The notes beneath the pieces are model-generated. The model was not told the origin of the DNA, searched no databases, and worked only from the letters and a program-made list of their open reading frames with translations. Position numbers and translations under genes: made by a program. Shown here piece by piece: positions 1-6,977 of a stretch of DNA of 10,317 nt. Every line of letters begins with the position of its first letter. Within the stretch, counting starts at the first letter, position 1. Source of the stretch: Gammaproteobacteria bacterium (GTDB taxonomy: Bacteria; Pseudomonadota; Gammaproteobacteria; Cardiobacteriales; Wohlfahrtiimonadaceae); the NCBI GenBank assembly GCA_003864535.1, contig BHEQ01000054.1, positions 1 through 10,317 of the forward strand, written 5' to 3'.

Positions 1-2234
1 CCCTCAATTGTTAAGAGTTTTAATTCATTTTCTGAATCAAACATTGTTGCAGCAGATAAAATCATACCCTCACTAGTCCCAAAACGCATCTTGCGCGGTG
101 CTAAATTAGCGACAACGATCACATAAGTTCCAACCAATGCATCTCGCTGTGGATAAAATTCTTTGATTCCTGAAAAAATATTCCGCGGTCTATCTTCGCC
201 TAAATCTAGTGTAAATTGGAGTAATTTATCTGATCCTACAACTTCTTTGCATTCAAGTACTAGGCCTAAGCGTAAATCTATTTCAGAAAATTGATCTATA
301 TTGATTAATTTTTTATCTGATTTATCTAGATTGATATCTTTTACTTCAAGATTATTATTCCCATTTTTATCTATTTTTTTATCTGCTTTTTTATTTTCTG
401 GCTTATCTTCTGTCTTATTTTCTTTTTTATCAGTAGCTAATAAGTTAATACTATTTGCGCTAATTAATTTTTCGATATGCAACATCTCTATTCTCTTCAT
501 TAGATGTTGATAATTATTAATAATATGCCCTTGATTTAAGCTTATATCACCAGCGCAAAAATCTAAGGGAGCGATATTTAAATAAGTTTCAACCGCGATA
601 GCCACTTTAGGTAAAATAGGTTTTAAATACAAAGTTAATAATCTAAATGCTTCTAAATAAATACTACATAAATTAAGCAAGTATTCATCATTTTGTGGAT
701 CTTTAGCTAATTCCCACGGTTTTGTGCGATCGACATCAGCATTAACTAGATCACATAAAGTGGCAACCTCACGTGCTACCGCGGCAAAATTACGCGCATC
801 ATATAATTTTATTATCTTTATTTTGGCATTTTTGAGCTGTTCGATTAAATTTACGCCTAAATTTTGATTTTTCAAATCTTGATCCAGATTTTCAGTTGCT
901 TGATTACTTGTGGTATTACTTATGATACCACTTGTGATCAAGCCTAATTTATTGGCAAATTTCTTACTGATAAATCCACTTGCACGCGCGGCAATATTCA
1001 CAAATTTGCCAATTAAATCAGAGTTGATGCGTGAGATAAAATCATCAAAATTTAAATCAACATCTTCTATCGCTCCAGATGCTTTAGCTGCAAAATAATA
1101 ACGCAACCATTCAGGATTAAGCCCTTGTTCAAGATAGGAGCGCGCGGTAATAAATGTGCCGCGAGATTTGCTCATTTTCGCGCCATCTACAGTTAAAAAG
1201 CCATTTACCGCGTACATACTCGGGACACGATAGCCTGAAAACTCAAGCATAGCCGGCCAAAATAAGGTGTGGAAATACAAAATATCCTTGCCAATAAAAT
1301 GCACCATTTCCGTATTCGCATCTTTGGCTTTTTTTGCATTAATAAAACGTTCTAGATCAATATGCGTATTTTGATCCGAATTTTTTGCACAGCGTTCGCT
1401 AAGATTTTGCAAGGATGCAAAGTAACCTATTGGCGCATCAAGCCAGACATAAAAATATTTATTTTGTGTATTTGGAATCGGAAAGCCAAAATAAGGCGCA
1501 TCCCGAGAAATATCCCAATCAGAAAGCTGATGATCACCCTCAGCTCCAATCCATTCTTTCATTTTATTCGCAGCTTCTGTTTGTAAACGCGCTGAATTTG
1601 CAAGAAAAACCCTTAAAAAACTTACACAACGAGGATCAGATAATTTAAAAAAGAAATGCTCAGAATCTTTCATAACAGGTTTTTTGCCTGAAACTACAGA
1701 AAAAGGATTAATTAAATCAGTTGGTTGATATGCAGCTCCGCAAGCTTCACAATTATCCCCATATTGATCTTGAGCATGACACTTAGGACACTCACCTTTA
1801 ATAAAACGATCTGGCAAAAACATCTGCCGCTCTTCATCAAAAAACTGCTCAATCACCCGCGTTTCTATCAAATTTGCTGCAACTAAATTTAAATAAATTT
1901 TCTCCGCAAAAATACGATTCTCTTCAGAATGAGTTGAATAATAATTATCAAAATCAACATTAAATCCATTAAAATCATCAACATGACGTGTATGCGCATC
2001 AGCAATTAACTCTTCAGGTGTGATCCCTAAAGATTGTGCTTTAAGCATAATTGGAGTGCCATGAGTATCATCTGCACATACATAATGAACTGTATTATCC
2101 ATTAAGCGCTGGAATCTAACCCAAATATCTGCCTGAATATAGCCAACTAAGTGCCCCAAATGAATATCTCCATTTGCATACGGCAATGCGTTCGTTACAA
2201 AAATCTCACGCTTTTTATTCTTATTTTTCATCAT
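1..2234 (-). CDS. metG: Methionyl-tRNA synthetase, C-terminus cut by window edge
   Basis: Cytoplasmic class I aminoacyl-tRNA synthetase that charges tRNA-Met with methionine using ATP. The visible 744 codons contain the HIGH-type motif HLGH (residues 25-28) after a typical TNALPYANG segment. A zinc knuckle has two CxxC pairs (C149/C152 and C162/C165, within [18 protein letters not shown]). The KMSKS loop is at 353-357 and an alpha-helical anticodon-binding region follows. From about residue 646 comes a Trbp111-like OB-fold tRNA-binding domain ([12 protein letters not shown]). A Lys/Asn/Asp-rich linker at about 598-645 joins the last two and makes the protein longer than E. coli MetG (677 aa). 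The start is the first of two adjacent ATGs, with AAGG six bases upstream. The gene is divergent from the HAD gene. Only a few residues should be missing beyond the left edge, judged by the E. coli protein. Identity is certain from the motifs. Confidence 0.97.
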   Translation of the reverse strand, partial: MMKNKNKKREIFVTNALPYANGDIHLGHLVGYIQADIWVRFQRLMDNTVHYVCADDTHGTPIMLKAQSLGITPEELIADAHTRHVDDFNGFNVDFDNYYSTHSEENRIFAEKIYLNLVAANLIETRVIEQFFDEERQMFLPDRFIKGECPKCHAQDQYGDNCEACGAAYQPTDLINPFSVVSGKKPVMKDSEHFFFKLSDPRCVSFLRVFLANSARLQTEAANKMKEWIGAEGDHQLSDWDISRDAPYFGFPIPNTQNKYFYVWLDAPIGYFASLQNLSERCAKNSDQNTHIDLERFINAKKAKDANTEMVHFIGKDILYFHTLFWPAMLEFSGYRVPSMYAVNGFLTVDGAKMSKSRGTFITARSYLEQGLNPEWLRYYFAAKASGAIEDVDLNFDDFISRINSDLIGKFVNIAARASGFISKKFANKLGLITSGIISNTTSNQATENLDQDLKNQNLGVNLIEQLKNAKIKIIKLYDARNFAAVAREVATLCDLVNADVDRTKPWELAKDPQNDEYLLNLCSIYLEAFRLLTLYLKPILPKVAIAVETYLNIAPLDFCAGDISLNQGHIINNYQHLMKRIEMLHIEKLISANSINLLATDKKENKTEDKPENKKADKKIDKNGNNNLEVKDINLDKSDKKLINIDQFSEIDLRLGLVLECKEVVGSDKLLQFTLDLGEDRPRNIFSGIKEFYPQRDALVGTYVIVVANLAPRKMRFGTSEGMILSAATMFDSENELKLLTIE
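304..437 (-). repeat. Lys/Asn/Asp-rich low-complexity linker within metG
   Basis: This stretch encodes about 45 residues dominated by K, N, D and E, with several DKK-type triplets (GAT-AAA-AAA on the coding strand). It lies between the anticodon-binding region and the OB-fold tRNA-binding domain. On the plus strand it reads as a T-rich run with recurring TTTTTATCT. A hydrophilic tether is expected here in MetRS, but this one is long and simple in composition, as if grown by slippage in an AT-rich genome. Confidence 0.7.
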
Positions 2235-2254
2235 CAAATACCTTAATTTTTCAA

Positions 2255-2285
2255 CTTATAAATACATTTTATGTATACTTGTCAC
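2255..2285 (-). promoter_or_regulatory. Candidate metG promoter containing an inverted repeat
   Basis: Reading toward metG there is GTGACA (2285-2280, five of six matches to the -35 consensus) and TATAAG (2260-2255, five of six to the -10), 19 bp apart, which is longer than optimal. The spacer holds a perfect inverted repeat, ATACAT-TTT-ATGTAT (2262-2276), a plausible operator. The resulting leader would be short. This is inferred from consensus matching only. Confidence 0.3.
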
Positions 2286-2306
2286 TACCACTTCCGTGGC
2301 TTTAAA
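2279..2306 (+). promoter_or_regulatory. Candidate promoter for the HAD gene
   Basis: TTGTCA (2279-2284, five of six to the -35 consensus) is followed after 16 bp by TTTAAA (2301-2306, four of six to the -10). It overlaps the metG -35 on the other strand, so the two divergent promoters would compete or be co-regulated. A short hairpin, CCAC-TTCC-GTGG, lies in the spacer. The -10 match is weak. Confidence 0.22.
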
Positions 2307-2369
2307 ATTCGTGATTGCCCAATTTTATGGACAGTAAGATCGCTATTATACATATAAGCCGTCACAATA

Positions 2370-2391
2370 TTTAAGCTTGATTTAAGCTTAA
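2370..2391 (+). repeat. Two adjacent 11-bp AT-rich repeats upstream of the HAD gene
   Basis: TTTAAGCTTGA is followed directly by TTTAAGCTTAA (10 of 11 identical), each containing the palindrome TTAAGCTT or AAGCTT. They end 20 bp before the start codon and so fall in the leader or near the promoter. Function is unknown; this could be a dimeric binding site or chance in AT-rich DNA. Confidence 0.45.
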
Positions 2392-2411
2392 GCTAGAAAC
2401 AAAAGGATATC

Positions 2412-3350
2412 ATGGACTTTAAAACCGCTTGGAACATTTATCAAGCGCATTATTCACCTTCAGATGTGTTTGGTGACACTTATCTTAATCTTAGCAAAAC
2501 ACCCCAAAAATTCCCTGATTTATTAGCAATTAAAGATGAATTTGATGCTCTTTTATTAGATGGATTTGGCGTACTTAATGTTGGTGAATCTGTTATCGCG
2601 GATATGCCTAGAATTATTAATACCCTAAAAGATATGGGCAAACATATTTTTGTGCTCACAAATGGTGGCTCGCGGGCAAGTGTGGTGATTGCAAAAAAAT
2701 ATCCAAGCCTTGGTTATAATATTGATCCAGAGTATGTGATCTCCTCACGAGATGCGCTTGAAATATGCTTGAAAGATCATCCTATTACACGCAAAAATGG
2801 GCTTTGGGGTGCAATCGTAATGCCTAATTCCCAACTTGATATGCTCCCAGCATCAGCAATTTACCTTGATAATGATCAGGATTTTGATAAGGTTGATGGT
2901 TTTTTATTTTTAGGCTCATATGCATGGAATAATAAGCGTCAAGCGGCTTTAGCTGAATCATTAATGAAGAATCCGCGCCCCGTGCTCATTGGTAATCCAG
3001 ATATTTGTGCACCTCTGGAAGATGGTCTTTCCACTGAACCTGGGTTTTATGCACTTCTTCTAGAAGCAATTGATGGAGTGGAACTTACCCGCTTTGGCAA
3101 ACCTTTTCCAAATATATATGCGCACGCTTTAGATAAAATGGCTAAAGTATTAGCCGCACAACAAAAGCCTATGCCTGATAAACAACGCATTTTAATGGTT
3201 GGCGATACCCTCCATACCGATATTTTAGGAGGGAATGGCGCGGGTATGAAAACAGCGCTTATGACTGATTGGGGCTTTTTACGTGGGCAAGATGCAACTT
3301 TATTTATTCATGAGTCCCAAATCACCCCAGACTTTATTCTTGGAGTTTAA
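2412..3350 (+). CDS. HAD-superfamily subfamily IIA hydrolase (TIGR01459-like)
   Basis: Likely cytoplasmic phosphatase of the HAD fold, 312 aa; substrate unknown. Motif I is ALLLDGFGVLNVG with the nucleophile at D50. Motif II is LTNGG (T83), motif III is K230 in RFGKPFPNIY, and motif IV is MVGDTLHTDILGG (D265, D270). The long segment between motifs II and III is the C2-type cap that defines subfamily IIA. Position 52, where ordinary HAD phosphatases carry the general acid/base Asp, is Phe here. The related uncharacterised subfamily has Trp at that place (DxWGVLH), so this looks like a family trait rather than damage. AAGGA four bases upstream supports the start. No operon partner is close, since 168 bp follow before the ubiE reading frame. 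Family is confident, function is not. Confidence 0.85.
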   Translation: MDFKTAWNIYQAHYSPSDVFGDTYLNLSKTPQKFPDLLAIKDEFDALLLDGFGVLNVGESVIADMPRIINTLKDMGKHIFVLTNGGSRASVVIAKKYPSLGYNIDPEYVISSRDALEICLKDHPITRKNGLWGAIVMPNSQLDMLPASAIYLDNDQDFDKVDGFLFLGSYAWNNKRQAALAESLMKNPRPVLIGNPDICAPLEDGLSTEPGFYALLLEAIDGVELTRFGKPFPNIYAHALDKMAKVLAAQQKPMPDKQRILMVGDTLHTDILGGNGAGMKTALMTDWGFLRGQDATLFIHESQITPDFILGV

Positions 3351-3461
3351 ATTTCATGAAGGATCGACCTTGTGTACTCACTCTTGTACCAACTCTTGTG
3401 ATTTTCTTGAAAATATATTTGCACGCACTTTTATCAAGTGCTGTTAGCTTTACTTAAAAAT

Positions 3462-3470
3462 TGCTATGAT
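3462..3470 (+). promoter_or_regulatory. Extended -10 promoter for ubiE
   Basis: TGCTATGAT is an extended -10 element (TG-n-TATGAT) with no good -35 box at the usual distance, as is common for extended -10 promoters. Transcription would begin near 3477, giving a leader of about 42 nt before the ATG at 3519. This supports 3519, not a later codon, as the intended translation start of ubiE. Confidence 0.45.
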
Positions 3471-3518
3471 GCAAAACTATAATCTAATAATCATAATCTA
3501 AATTATTTGGAAGTTACC

Positions 3519-3602
3519 ATGAATGACGCGATAAAAATTCAAGTTACACATAACACTCCTGCACCAGAAATATCTCCAGAAACAGCTCAAGAATCATCTT
3601 AG
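3519..3602 (+). pseudogene. ubiE: Out-of-frame N-terminal piece of ubiE
   Basis: ATG at 3519, with GGAAG five bases upstream, opens a 27-codon frame ending ...PETAQESS followed by TAG at 3600-3602. The next frame, open from 3554, immediately reads [13 protein letters not shown], the conserved beginning of UbiE proteins (E. coli has SQETTHFGFQT). The two frames belong to one gene broken by an indel. The break lies in a direct repeat, AGAATCATCTT (3590-3600) then AGAATCATCCT (3601-3611). Inserting a C after position 3600 gives two in-frame 12-bp ESSS units. Deleting one 11-bp copy also restores the frame. It may be a real mutation, a switchable tract or a sequence error. Confidence 0.75.
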
Positions 3603-3611
3603 AATCATCCT
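3590..3611 (+). repeat. 11-bp tandem repeat at the ubiE frameshift
   Basis: AGAATCATCTT and AGAATCATCCT abut and differ at one base. In the restored frame they encode serine-rich ESS/ESSS units in a non-conserved N-terminal tail. The in-frame TAG that ends the 3519 frame spans the junction of the two copies. Confidence 0.85.
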
Positions 3612-3676
3612 CAGAAACAACTCATTTTGGCTATCAAACTATTGATAAATCAAAAAAACAAGAGAAAGTTGCGGAA

Positions 3677-4351
3677 GTGTTCCATTCAGTTGCGCAAAAA
3701 TACGACATCATGAATGACGTGATGAGTTTAGGCATACATAGATTTTGGAAACACGCTGCAATTCAATTATCAGGCATCAAAAAAGGTGATCAAGTGCTTG
3801 ATTTAGCAGGAGGAACTGGTGATTTAAGTATTAAAATGAGCCGTATTGTCGGAGCTAACGGTAAAGTTACGCTATCTGATATTAATCCATCTATGTTAGC
3901 TGAGGGCAAAAAACGCCTTTTAAACAAAGGCATTATCGCTAATGTTGATTTTAAAATTATTAATGCTGAAGAGATTCCTTTTCCTGATAAATCTTTAGAC
4001 TTAGTAACCATCGGCTTTGGACTGCGTAATGTCACGGATAAATTAAAAGCTTTAAAAGAAATGCAACGTGTTTTAAAACCAGGTGGGCGGCTTTTAATTT
4101 TAGAGTTCTCTAAACCTACAAATGAACTAATGACTAAAATTTATGATGCCTACTCATTTAAACTTCTACCCTTAATGGGCAAGCTTATTGCCAAAGATGA
4201 AGATAGTTATCGTTATTTAGCGGAATCTATCCGTATGCATCCTGATCAAGAATCATTAAAATCTTTAATGTTGGAAGCTTGTTTTGATGAGGTTGATTAT
4301 CATAACCTAAGCGCAGGTATTGTTGCGATCCATCGCGGTTTTGTATTTTGA
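3677..4351 (+). CDS. ubiE: Ubiquinone/menaquinone C-methyltransferase UbiE, N-terminus frameshifted
   Basis: SAM-dependent methyltransferase that C-methylates demethylmenaquinone and the corresponding ubiquinone precursor. The 224 aa from GTG 3677 closely follow E. coli Ubi[24 protein letters not shown]-binding motif [13 protein letters not shown] (40-51), [36 protein letters not shown] and the terminal HRG. The body is undamaged. The family N-terminus (ETTHFGYQT...KVAEV) is present in this same frame upstream of 3677 but has no ATG. It should be reached from the ATG at 3519, which is in a different frame. GTG 3677 has only a weak AGAG-type binding site, so it is a fallback start and may not be used. 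A shortened protein would lack about 22 conserved residues. With one base inserted the protein would be 277 aa (E. coli 251). Confidence 0.85.
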   Translation: MFHSVAQKYDIMNDVMSLGIHRFWKHAAIQLSGIKKGDQVLDLAGGTGDLSIKMSRIVGANGKVTLSDINPSMLAEGKKRLLNKGIIANVDFKIINAEEIPFPDKSLDLVTIGFGLRNVTDKLKALKEMQRVLKPGGRLLILEFSKPTNELMTKIYDAYSFKLLPLMGKLIAKDEDSYRYLAESIRMHPDQESLKSLMLEACFDEVDYHNLSAGIVAIHRGFVF

Positions 4352-4399
4352 TTTTAATCCTATTATCTTAATAAAAATACAACTTACACTTTCTTAGCT

Positions 4400-4419
4400 T
4401 ACAGCAATTGCTGTATAAT
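4400..4419 (+). promoter_or_regulatory. ybaB promoter with overlapping 16-bp palindrome
   Basis: A perfect palindrome, TACAGCAATTGCTGTA (4400-4415), runs into a perfect -10 box, TATAAT (4414-4419). The -35 region (TTCTTA, 17 bp upstream) is poor, which suggests activator dependence or a weak promoter. A dimeric regulator bound to the palindrome would overlap the -35/-10 spacer. No T-run follows, so it is not a terminator for ubiE. Predicted transcription starts near 4426, about 26 nt before ybaB. Confidence 0.5.
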
Positions 4420-4451
4420 GAACTTTATTTTTAAATTTTAAGGAGCAAATC

Positions 4452-4781
4452 ATGTTTAAAGGCGGAATTGGGCAAATGATGAAAAAAGCACAAAAAATGC
4501 AAGGGGATATGGCGAAAGCTCAAGAAGCATTAGCGCAAATATTTGTCACGGGCGAGGCTGGTGGCGGAATGGTTAAAATTGAAATGTCATGTCGGCATGT
4601 TGTTAAAACGGTTAGGCTTGATGATAGTCTGATGGGCGATGATAAAGAAATGCTAGAAGATTTAATTGGTGCAGCTTTTAATGATGCTCTAGCTAAAGTT
4701 GAACGCGCAGCTCAAGGTAAAATGCTTGATGTTACTGGCGGTATTGAACTTCCTGGTGGCATGAAATTACCTGGTTTTTAA
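4452..4781 (+). CDS. ybaB: YbaB/EbfC nucleoid-associated protein
   Basis: Small dimeric DNA-binding protein of the YbaB/EbfC family, 109 aa, the usual length. The order is typical: an N-terminal Met-rich helix (FKGGIGQMMKKAQKMQ), the short conserved strand region with GGGMVKI near residues 37-43, a helix around residues 60-83 that carries DLIGAAFNDA, and a Gly/Pro-rich end, GGIELPGGMKLPGF. AGGAG six bases before the ATG is a strong binding site. It lies six bases upstream of recR, the same pairing as in many proteobacteria, where dnaX often precedes both; dnaX is absent here. Its role with RecR is not settled, but the pairing points to chromosome maintenance. Confidence 0.95.
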   Translation: MFKGGIGQMMKKAQKMQGDMAKAQEALAQIFVTGEAGGGMVKIEMSCRHVVKTVRLDDSLMGDDKEMLEDLIGAAFNDALAKVERAAQGKMLDVTGGIELPGGMKLPGF

Positions 4782-4787
4782 TATTTT

Positions 4788-5384
4788 ATGTATCCAAAAC
4801 AATTCATTGCATTAATTGAATCTTTAAAAATCCTACCATCTATCGGGCAGAAATCCGCAACACGGATGGCATTTTACTTATTAGAGAAAAACCCAAAAGG
4901 TGCTAAAAATCTAATTGAGCAATTGCGTATAAACCTAGAAAATATGCGCCATTGCACTTTATGTAGAACTCTTACTGATCAAGTGATATGTGAGATTTGT
5001 GCAGATACTAGCCGCGATAAAACGCGCCTTTGCGTTGTTGAGCATACCGCTGACTTCCATGCTTTGGAACAGCTTAATATTTTTAACGGCTATTATTATA
5101 TCCTCCATGGCTATTTATCCCCATTAGATGGACTAGGGCCTGATGAGCTTGGTTTGGATCAACTTAGGCAGCAAATTTTAGCTGCTGAGGTTAAAGAGCT
5201 GATTTTAGCGACTAATCCAACTGTTGAGGGCAATGCTACTGCTTTTTATATCCAAGAGATTATGCATGATCTTAAGGATTTAAAAATAAGCCGCATCGCT
5301 CATGGTGTGCCTGTTGGGAGTAGTATAGAAAACCTTGATGGTGGTACTTTATTTCACGCTTTTAATGCGCGGCAGAACCTATAG
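4788..5384 (+). CDS. recR: Recombination mediator protein RecR
   Basis: RecFOR-pathway protein that helps load RecA at single-strand gaps. It is 198 aa, close to E. coli RecR (201). Features in order are a helix-hairpin-helix (LPSIGQKSATRMAF, about 16-29), a zinc finger with C56/C59 and C68/C71, a Toprim domain starting at VVEHTAD (83-89) and running through LSPLDGLGP and LATNPTVEGNATA, and a C-terminal RIAHGVPVG segment. Only six bases separate it from ybaB and no purine-rich binding site is visible before its ATG, so translation is probably coupled to ybaB. It is likely transcribed from the ybaB promoter. Confidence 0.97.
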   Translation: MYPKQFIALIESLKILPSIGQKSATRMAFYLLEKNPKGAKNLIEQLRINLENMRHCTLCRTLTDQVICEICADTSRDKTRLCVVEHTADFHALEQLNIFNGYYYILHGYLSPLDGLGPDELGLDQLRQQILAAEVKELILATNPTVEGNATAFYIQEIMHDLKDLKISRIAHGVPVGSSIENLDGGTLFHAFNARQNL

Positions 5385-5405
5385 CAAATTATTAGGAGAT
5401 AGATT

Positions 5406-5747
5406 ATGAGTACTATTTTTACCAAAATTATTAATAAAGAAATTCCAGCGACTATTGTTTATGAAGATGATCAGGTCTTAGCTTTTAATGATATAGAGCC
5501 TCAAGCCCCAATTCATATATTAATCATTCCTAAAAAACAAATTGCAACACTCAATGATCTCCAGATCGAAGATGCCGCATTAGTTGGGCAGCTGTTTTTA
5601 ACCGCCAAATTATTAGCCAAACAAATGGGCTTTGATGAAGCGGGTTATCGTACCGTTTTTAATTGTAATGCAGACGGCGGACAGGCAGTGTATCATATCC
5701 ATTTGCATGTTTTAGCAGGAAGAAAACTTAGCTGGCCTCCTGGCTGA
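5406..5747 (+). CDS. hinT: HIT-family purine nucleoside phosphoramidase (HinT-like)
   Basis: Histidine triad hydrolase, 113 aa, of the HINT branch that cleaves adenosine phosphoramidates and acyl-adenylates in the cytoplasm. The triad HIHLHVLAGR is at residues 97-106 (H97, H99, H101); by homology H99 is the nucleophile. Other family marks are STIFTKIINKEIPA, the DIEPQAPIHILIIPK strand and the terminal WPPG common in proteobacterial members. AGGAG lies seven bases before the ATG. It starts 21 bp after recR and probably shares its transcript. A hairpin repeat begins 28 bp after its stop. The exact in vivo substrate is not shown by sequence. Confidence 0.93.
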   Translation: MSTIFTKIINKEIPATIVYEDDQVLAFNDIEPQAPIHILIIPKKQIATLNDLQIEDAALVGQLFLTAKLLAKQMGFDEAGYRTVFNCNADGGQAVYHIHLHVLAGRKLSWPPG

Positions 5748-5775
5748 TTATAAACTATCTCTTTTTTGAATATAA

Positions 5776-5898
5776 GGGCACATCTATGTGTGATTTTTCA
5801 GCTGACACGATATTATTAAAATGCTCATTTACCTAAGTAAACTGCGCTTCTAATAATATCATCGCAAGTCTTGAAAAATCTAATTTATAGAAGTCCCC
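5776..5898 (+). repeat. Long palindromic intergenic repeat, copy 1
   Basis: A 123-bp imperfect inverted repeat that would fold into one long hairpin. The paired segments are GGGCACATCTAT/ATAGAAGTCCCC at the ends (10 of 12), GATTTTTCA (5792-5800)/TGAAAAATC (5872-5880) perfect, GATATTATTA (5809-5818)/TAATAATATC (5851-5860) perfect, and TTTAC/GTAAA around a CTAA loop (5833-5836). It is flanked by ATAA on both sides (5772-5775 and 5899-5902), a possible target duplication. It has no coding capacity. It shares an identical 41-nt core and a 20-nt right arm with the copy before recN. It ends five bases before the ttcA Shine-Dalgarno. Confidence 0.8.
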
Positions 5899-5914
5899 AT
5901 AATAAGGAATCAAT

Positions 5915-6769
5915 GTGTCTGTTTCACAAAATAAATTAGATAAACGCCTGCGCCATTTGGTCGGTAAAGCCATTATGGATTATCAGATGATAGAGGCGCA
6001 CGACAAAGTAATGGTGTGTTTATCAGGCGGTAAGGATTCTTATGCCATGCTCGATATTTTATTAAAATTACAGAAAAAAGCCCCTGTTTCTTTTGAATTA
6101 GTTGCGGTTAATCTTGATCAAAAACAGCCTGGTTTTCCTGAAGATATTTTGCCAAATTATTTTAAAGAACGCGGTATTGATTATCATATTTTAAATCAAG
6201 ACACATATAGCGTTGTCAAAAAACTTGTGCCTGAAGGTAAAACAACTTGCAGCTTATGTTCTAGAATGCGCCGTGGAATTTTATATCAGTTTGCCAAAGA
6301 GAATGGTTTTACTAAAATTGCCTTAGGACATCATCGGGATGATATTGTTGAAACTTTATTTATGAATATGTTTTTTGGATCAACACTAAAAGCGATGCCG
6401 CCTAAATTATTAAGTGATACTGGGGAAAATATGATAATTCGTCCTTTAGCATATTGCGCTGAGAAAGATCTCATTAAATATGCAGAATTTTATGAATTTC
6501 CAATTATCCCGTGTAATTTGTGCGGTTCTCAAGATGGATTGCAACGCCAAGAGGTTAAGCAAATGCTCGCCGTTTGGGAAAAACAATATCCTGGACGTAC
6601 AGAAAATATCTTTCGCGCGTTAACCCAAATTAAGCCATCCCAATTAGCTGATTTTCAATTATTTGATTTTAAAAACTTAAAGTTAAACAATGCTCCAGAT
6701 CAGTCCAATATCCAAGAAATTATTCACACGCAAGCAGAGATTGCGCCTCAAACAAACTGGCTTAATTAA
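5915..6769 (+). CDS. ttcA: tRNA 2-thiocytidine(32) synthetase TtcA
   Basis: ATP-dependent enzyme that makes 2-thiocytidine at position 32 of certain tRNAs, using an iron-sulfur cluster. The 284-aa product has a PP-loop SGGKDS (37-42), a CSLC pair (C112, C115) and C200 in IPCNLCG. These three cysteines correspond to the cluster ligands C122, C125 and C213 of E. coli Ttc[15 protein letters not shown] matches the family core. The N-terminus begins [16 protein letters not shown], as expected. The start is GTG, with AAGGAA five bases upstream. An ATG two bases earlier (ATGTG) opens an eight-codon frame in another register and cannot start ttcA. The leader carries hairpin repeat copy 1. Confidence 0.96.
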   Translation: MSVSQNKLDKRLRHLVGKAIMDYQMIEAHDKVMVCLSGGKDSYAMLDILLKLQKKAPVSFELVAVNLDQKQPGFPEDILPNYFKERGIDYHILNQDTYSVVKKLVPEGKTTCSLCSRMRRGILYQFAKENGFTKIALGHHRDDIVETLFMNMFFGSTLKAMPPKLLSDTGENMIIRPLAYCAEKDLIKYAEFYEFPIIPCNLCGSQDGLQRQEVKQMLAVWEKQYPGRTENIFRALTQIKPSQLADFQLFDFKNLKLNNAPDQSNIQEIIHTQAEIAPQTNWLN

Positions 6770-6773
6770 ATTA

Positions 6774-6809
6774 ATCATTTAAAACATCATTTGAAATATC
6801 ATTTATAAA
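6774..6809 (+). repeat. Three 12-bp tandem repeats after ttcA
   Basis: ATCATTTAAAAC, ATCATTTGAAAT and ATCATTTATAAA follow each other without gaps, starting four bases after the ttcA stop. They share the heptamer ATCATTT. They contain stop codons and lie just ahead of the small membrane ORF. Possibly slippage-derived spacer; no known function. Confidence 0.6.
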
Positions 6810-6826
6810 GGGAGCTTCTATAAATT

Positions 6827-6973
6827 ATGTATGGTAAAAGAAAATCAAAATACCCTGTTAAATTAATTCTATTAATCTTAGTTACAATATTAATTGCATG
6901 GATTATGTTAGATACGCCACCACAAATAGAGCAAGAGATACAGACTATAAATATAGCTTTACCTGCGCTATAA
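6827..6973 (+). CDS. Small single-pass membrane protein, unrecognised
   Basis: A 48-aa ORF that I do not recognise. It starts with a basic stretch (KRKSK, residues 4-8), followed by a hydrophobic helix at about 11-28 (VKLILLILVTILIAWIML) and a polar tail with two Pro, three Glu/Asp and three Gln. By the positive-inside rule the N-terminus should be cytoplasmic and the tail periplasmic. GGGAG ends 12 bases before the ATG, which is longer than ideal. The signal-anchor composition and its position in an otherwise empty 301-bp gap between ttcA and tpx favour a real gene. It has no lipobox cysteine. It might also be a chance AT-rich ORF, where Leu/Ile codons are favoured. Confidence 0.5.
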   Translation: MYGKRKSKYPVKLILLILVTILIAWIMLDTPPQIEQEIQTINIALPAL

Positions 6974-6974
6974 T
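6969..6974 (+). promoter_or_regulatory. Possible tpx -10 box
   Basis: A perfect TATAAT overlaps the stop codon of the small ORF. No -35 match is found 16-18 bp upstream. If used, transcription would start near 6981 and the tpx leader would be about 90 nt with no G until the binding site. Weak evidence without a -35. Confidence 0.25.
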
Positions 6975-6977
6975 ATG

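Noticed and set aside
301..510. Hydrophobic 69-codon plus-strand ORF rich in Phe, Leu and Ser
   Set aside because: It is the antisense of the Lys/Asn-rich linker of metG; AAA and GAT runs read backwards as TTT and ATC.
3356..3457. 33-codon plus-strand ORF directly after the HAD gene, with GGAG ten bases upstream and a hydrophobic middle
   Set aside because: No recognisable motif, poor spacing of the binding site, no charged anchor pattern, and it ends at the predicted ubiE promoter; most likely chance.
3590..3611. Programmed -1 ribosomal frameshifting as the way ubiE is read
   Set aside because: No X-XXY-YYZ slippery heptamer occurs before the TAG. Re-pairing of the Ser codon one base back would not match. 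A +1 shift leads to an unrelated frame.
4352..4451. Terminator between ubiE and ybaB
   Set aside because: The only strong symmetry (4400-4415) is not followed by a T-run and sits at the ybaB promoter instead.
5776..5898. Hairpin repeat as an ordinary intrinsic terminator
   Set aside because: The stem is long and AT-rich with no GC-rich core followed by a T-run, and the element recurs with a conserved core sequence rather than only a conserved shape.
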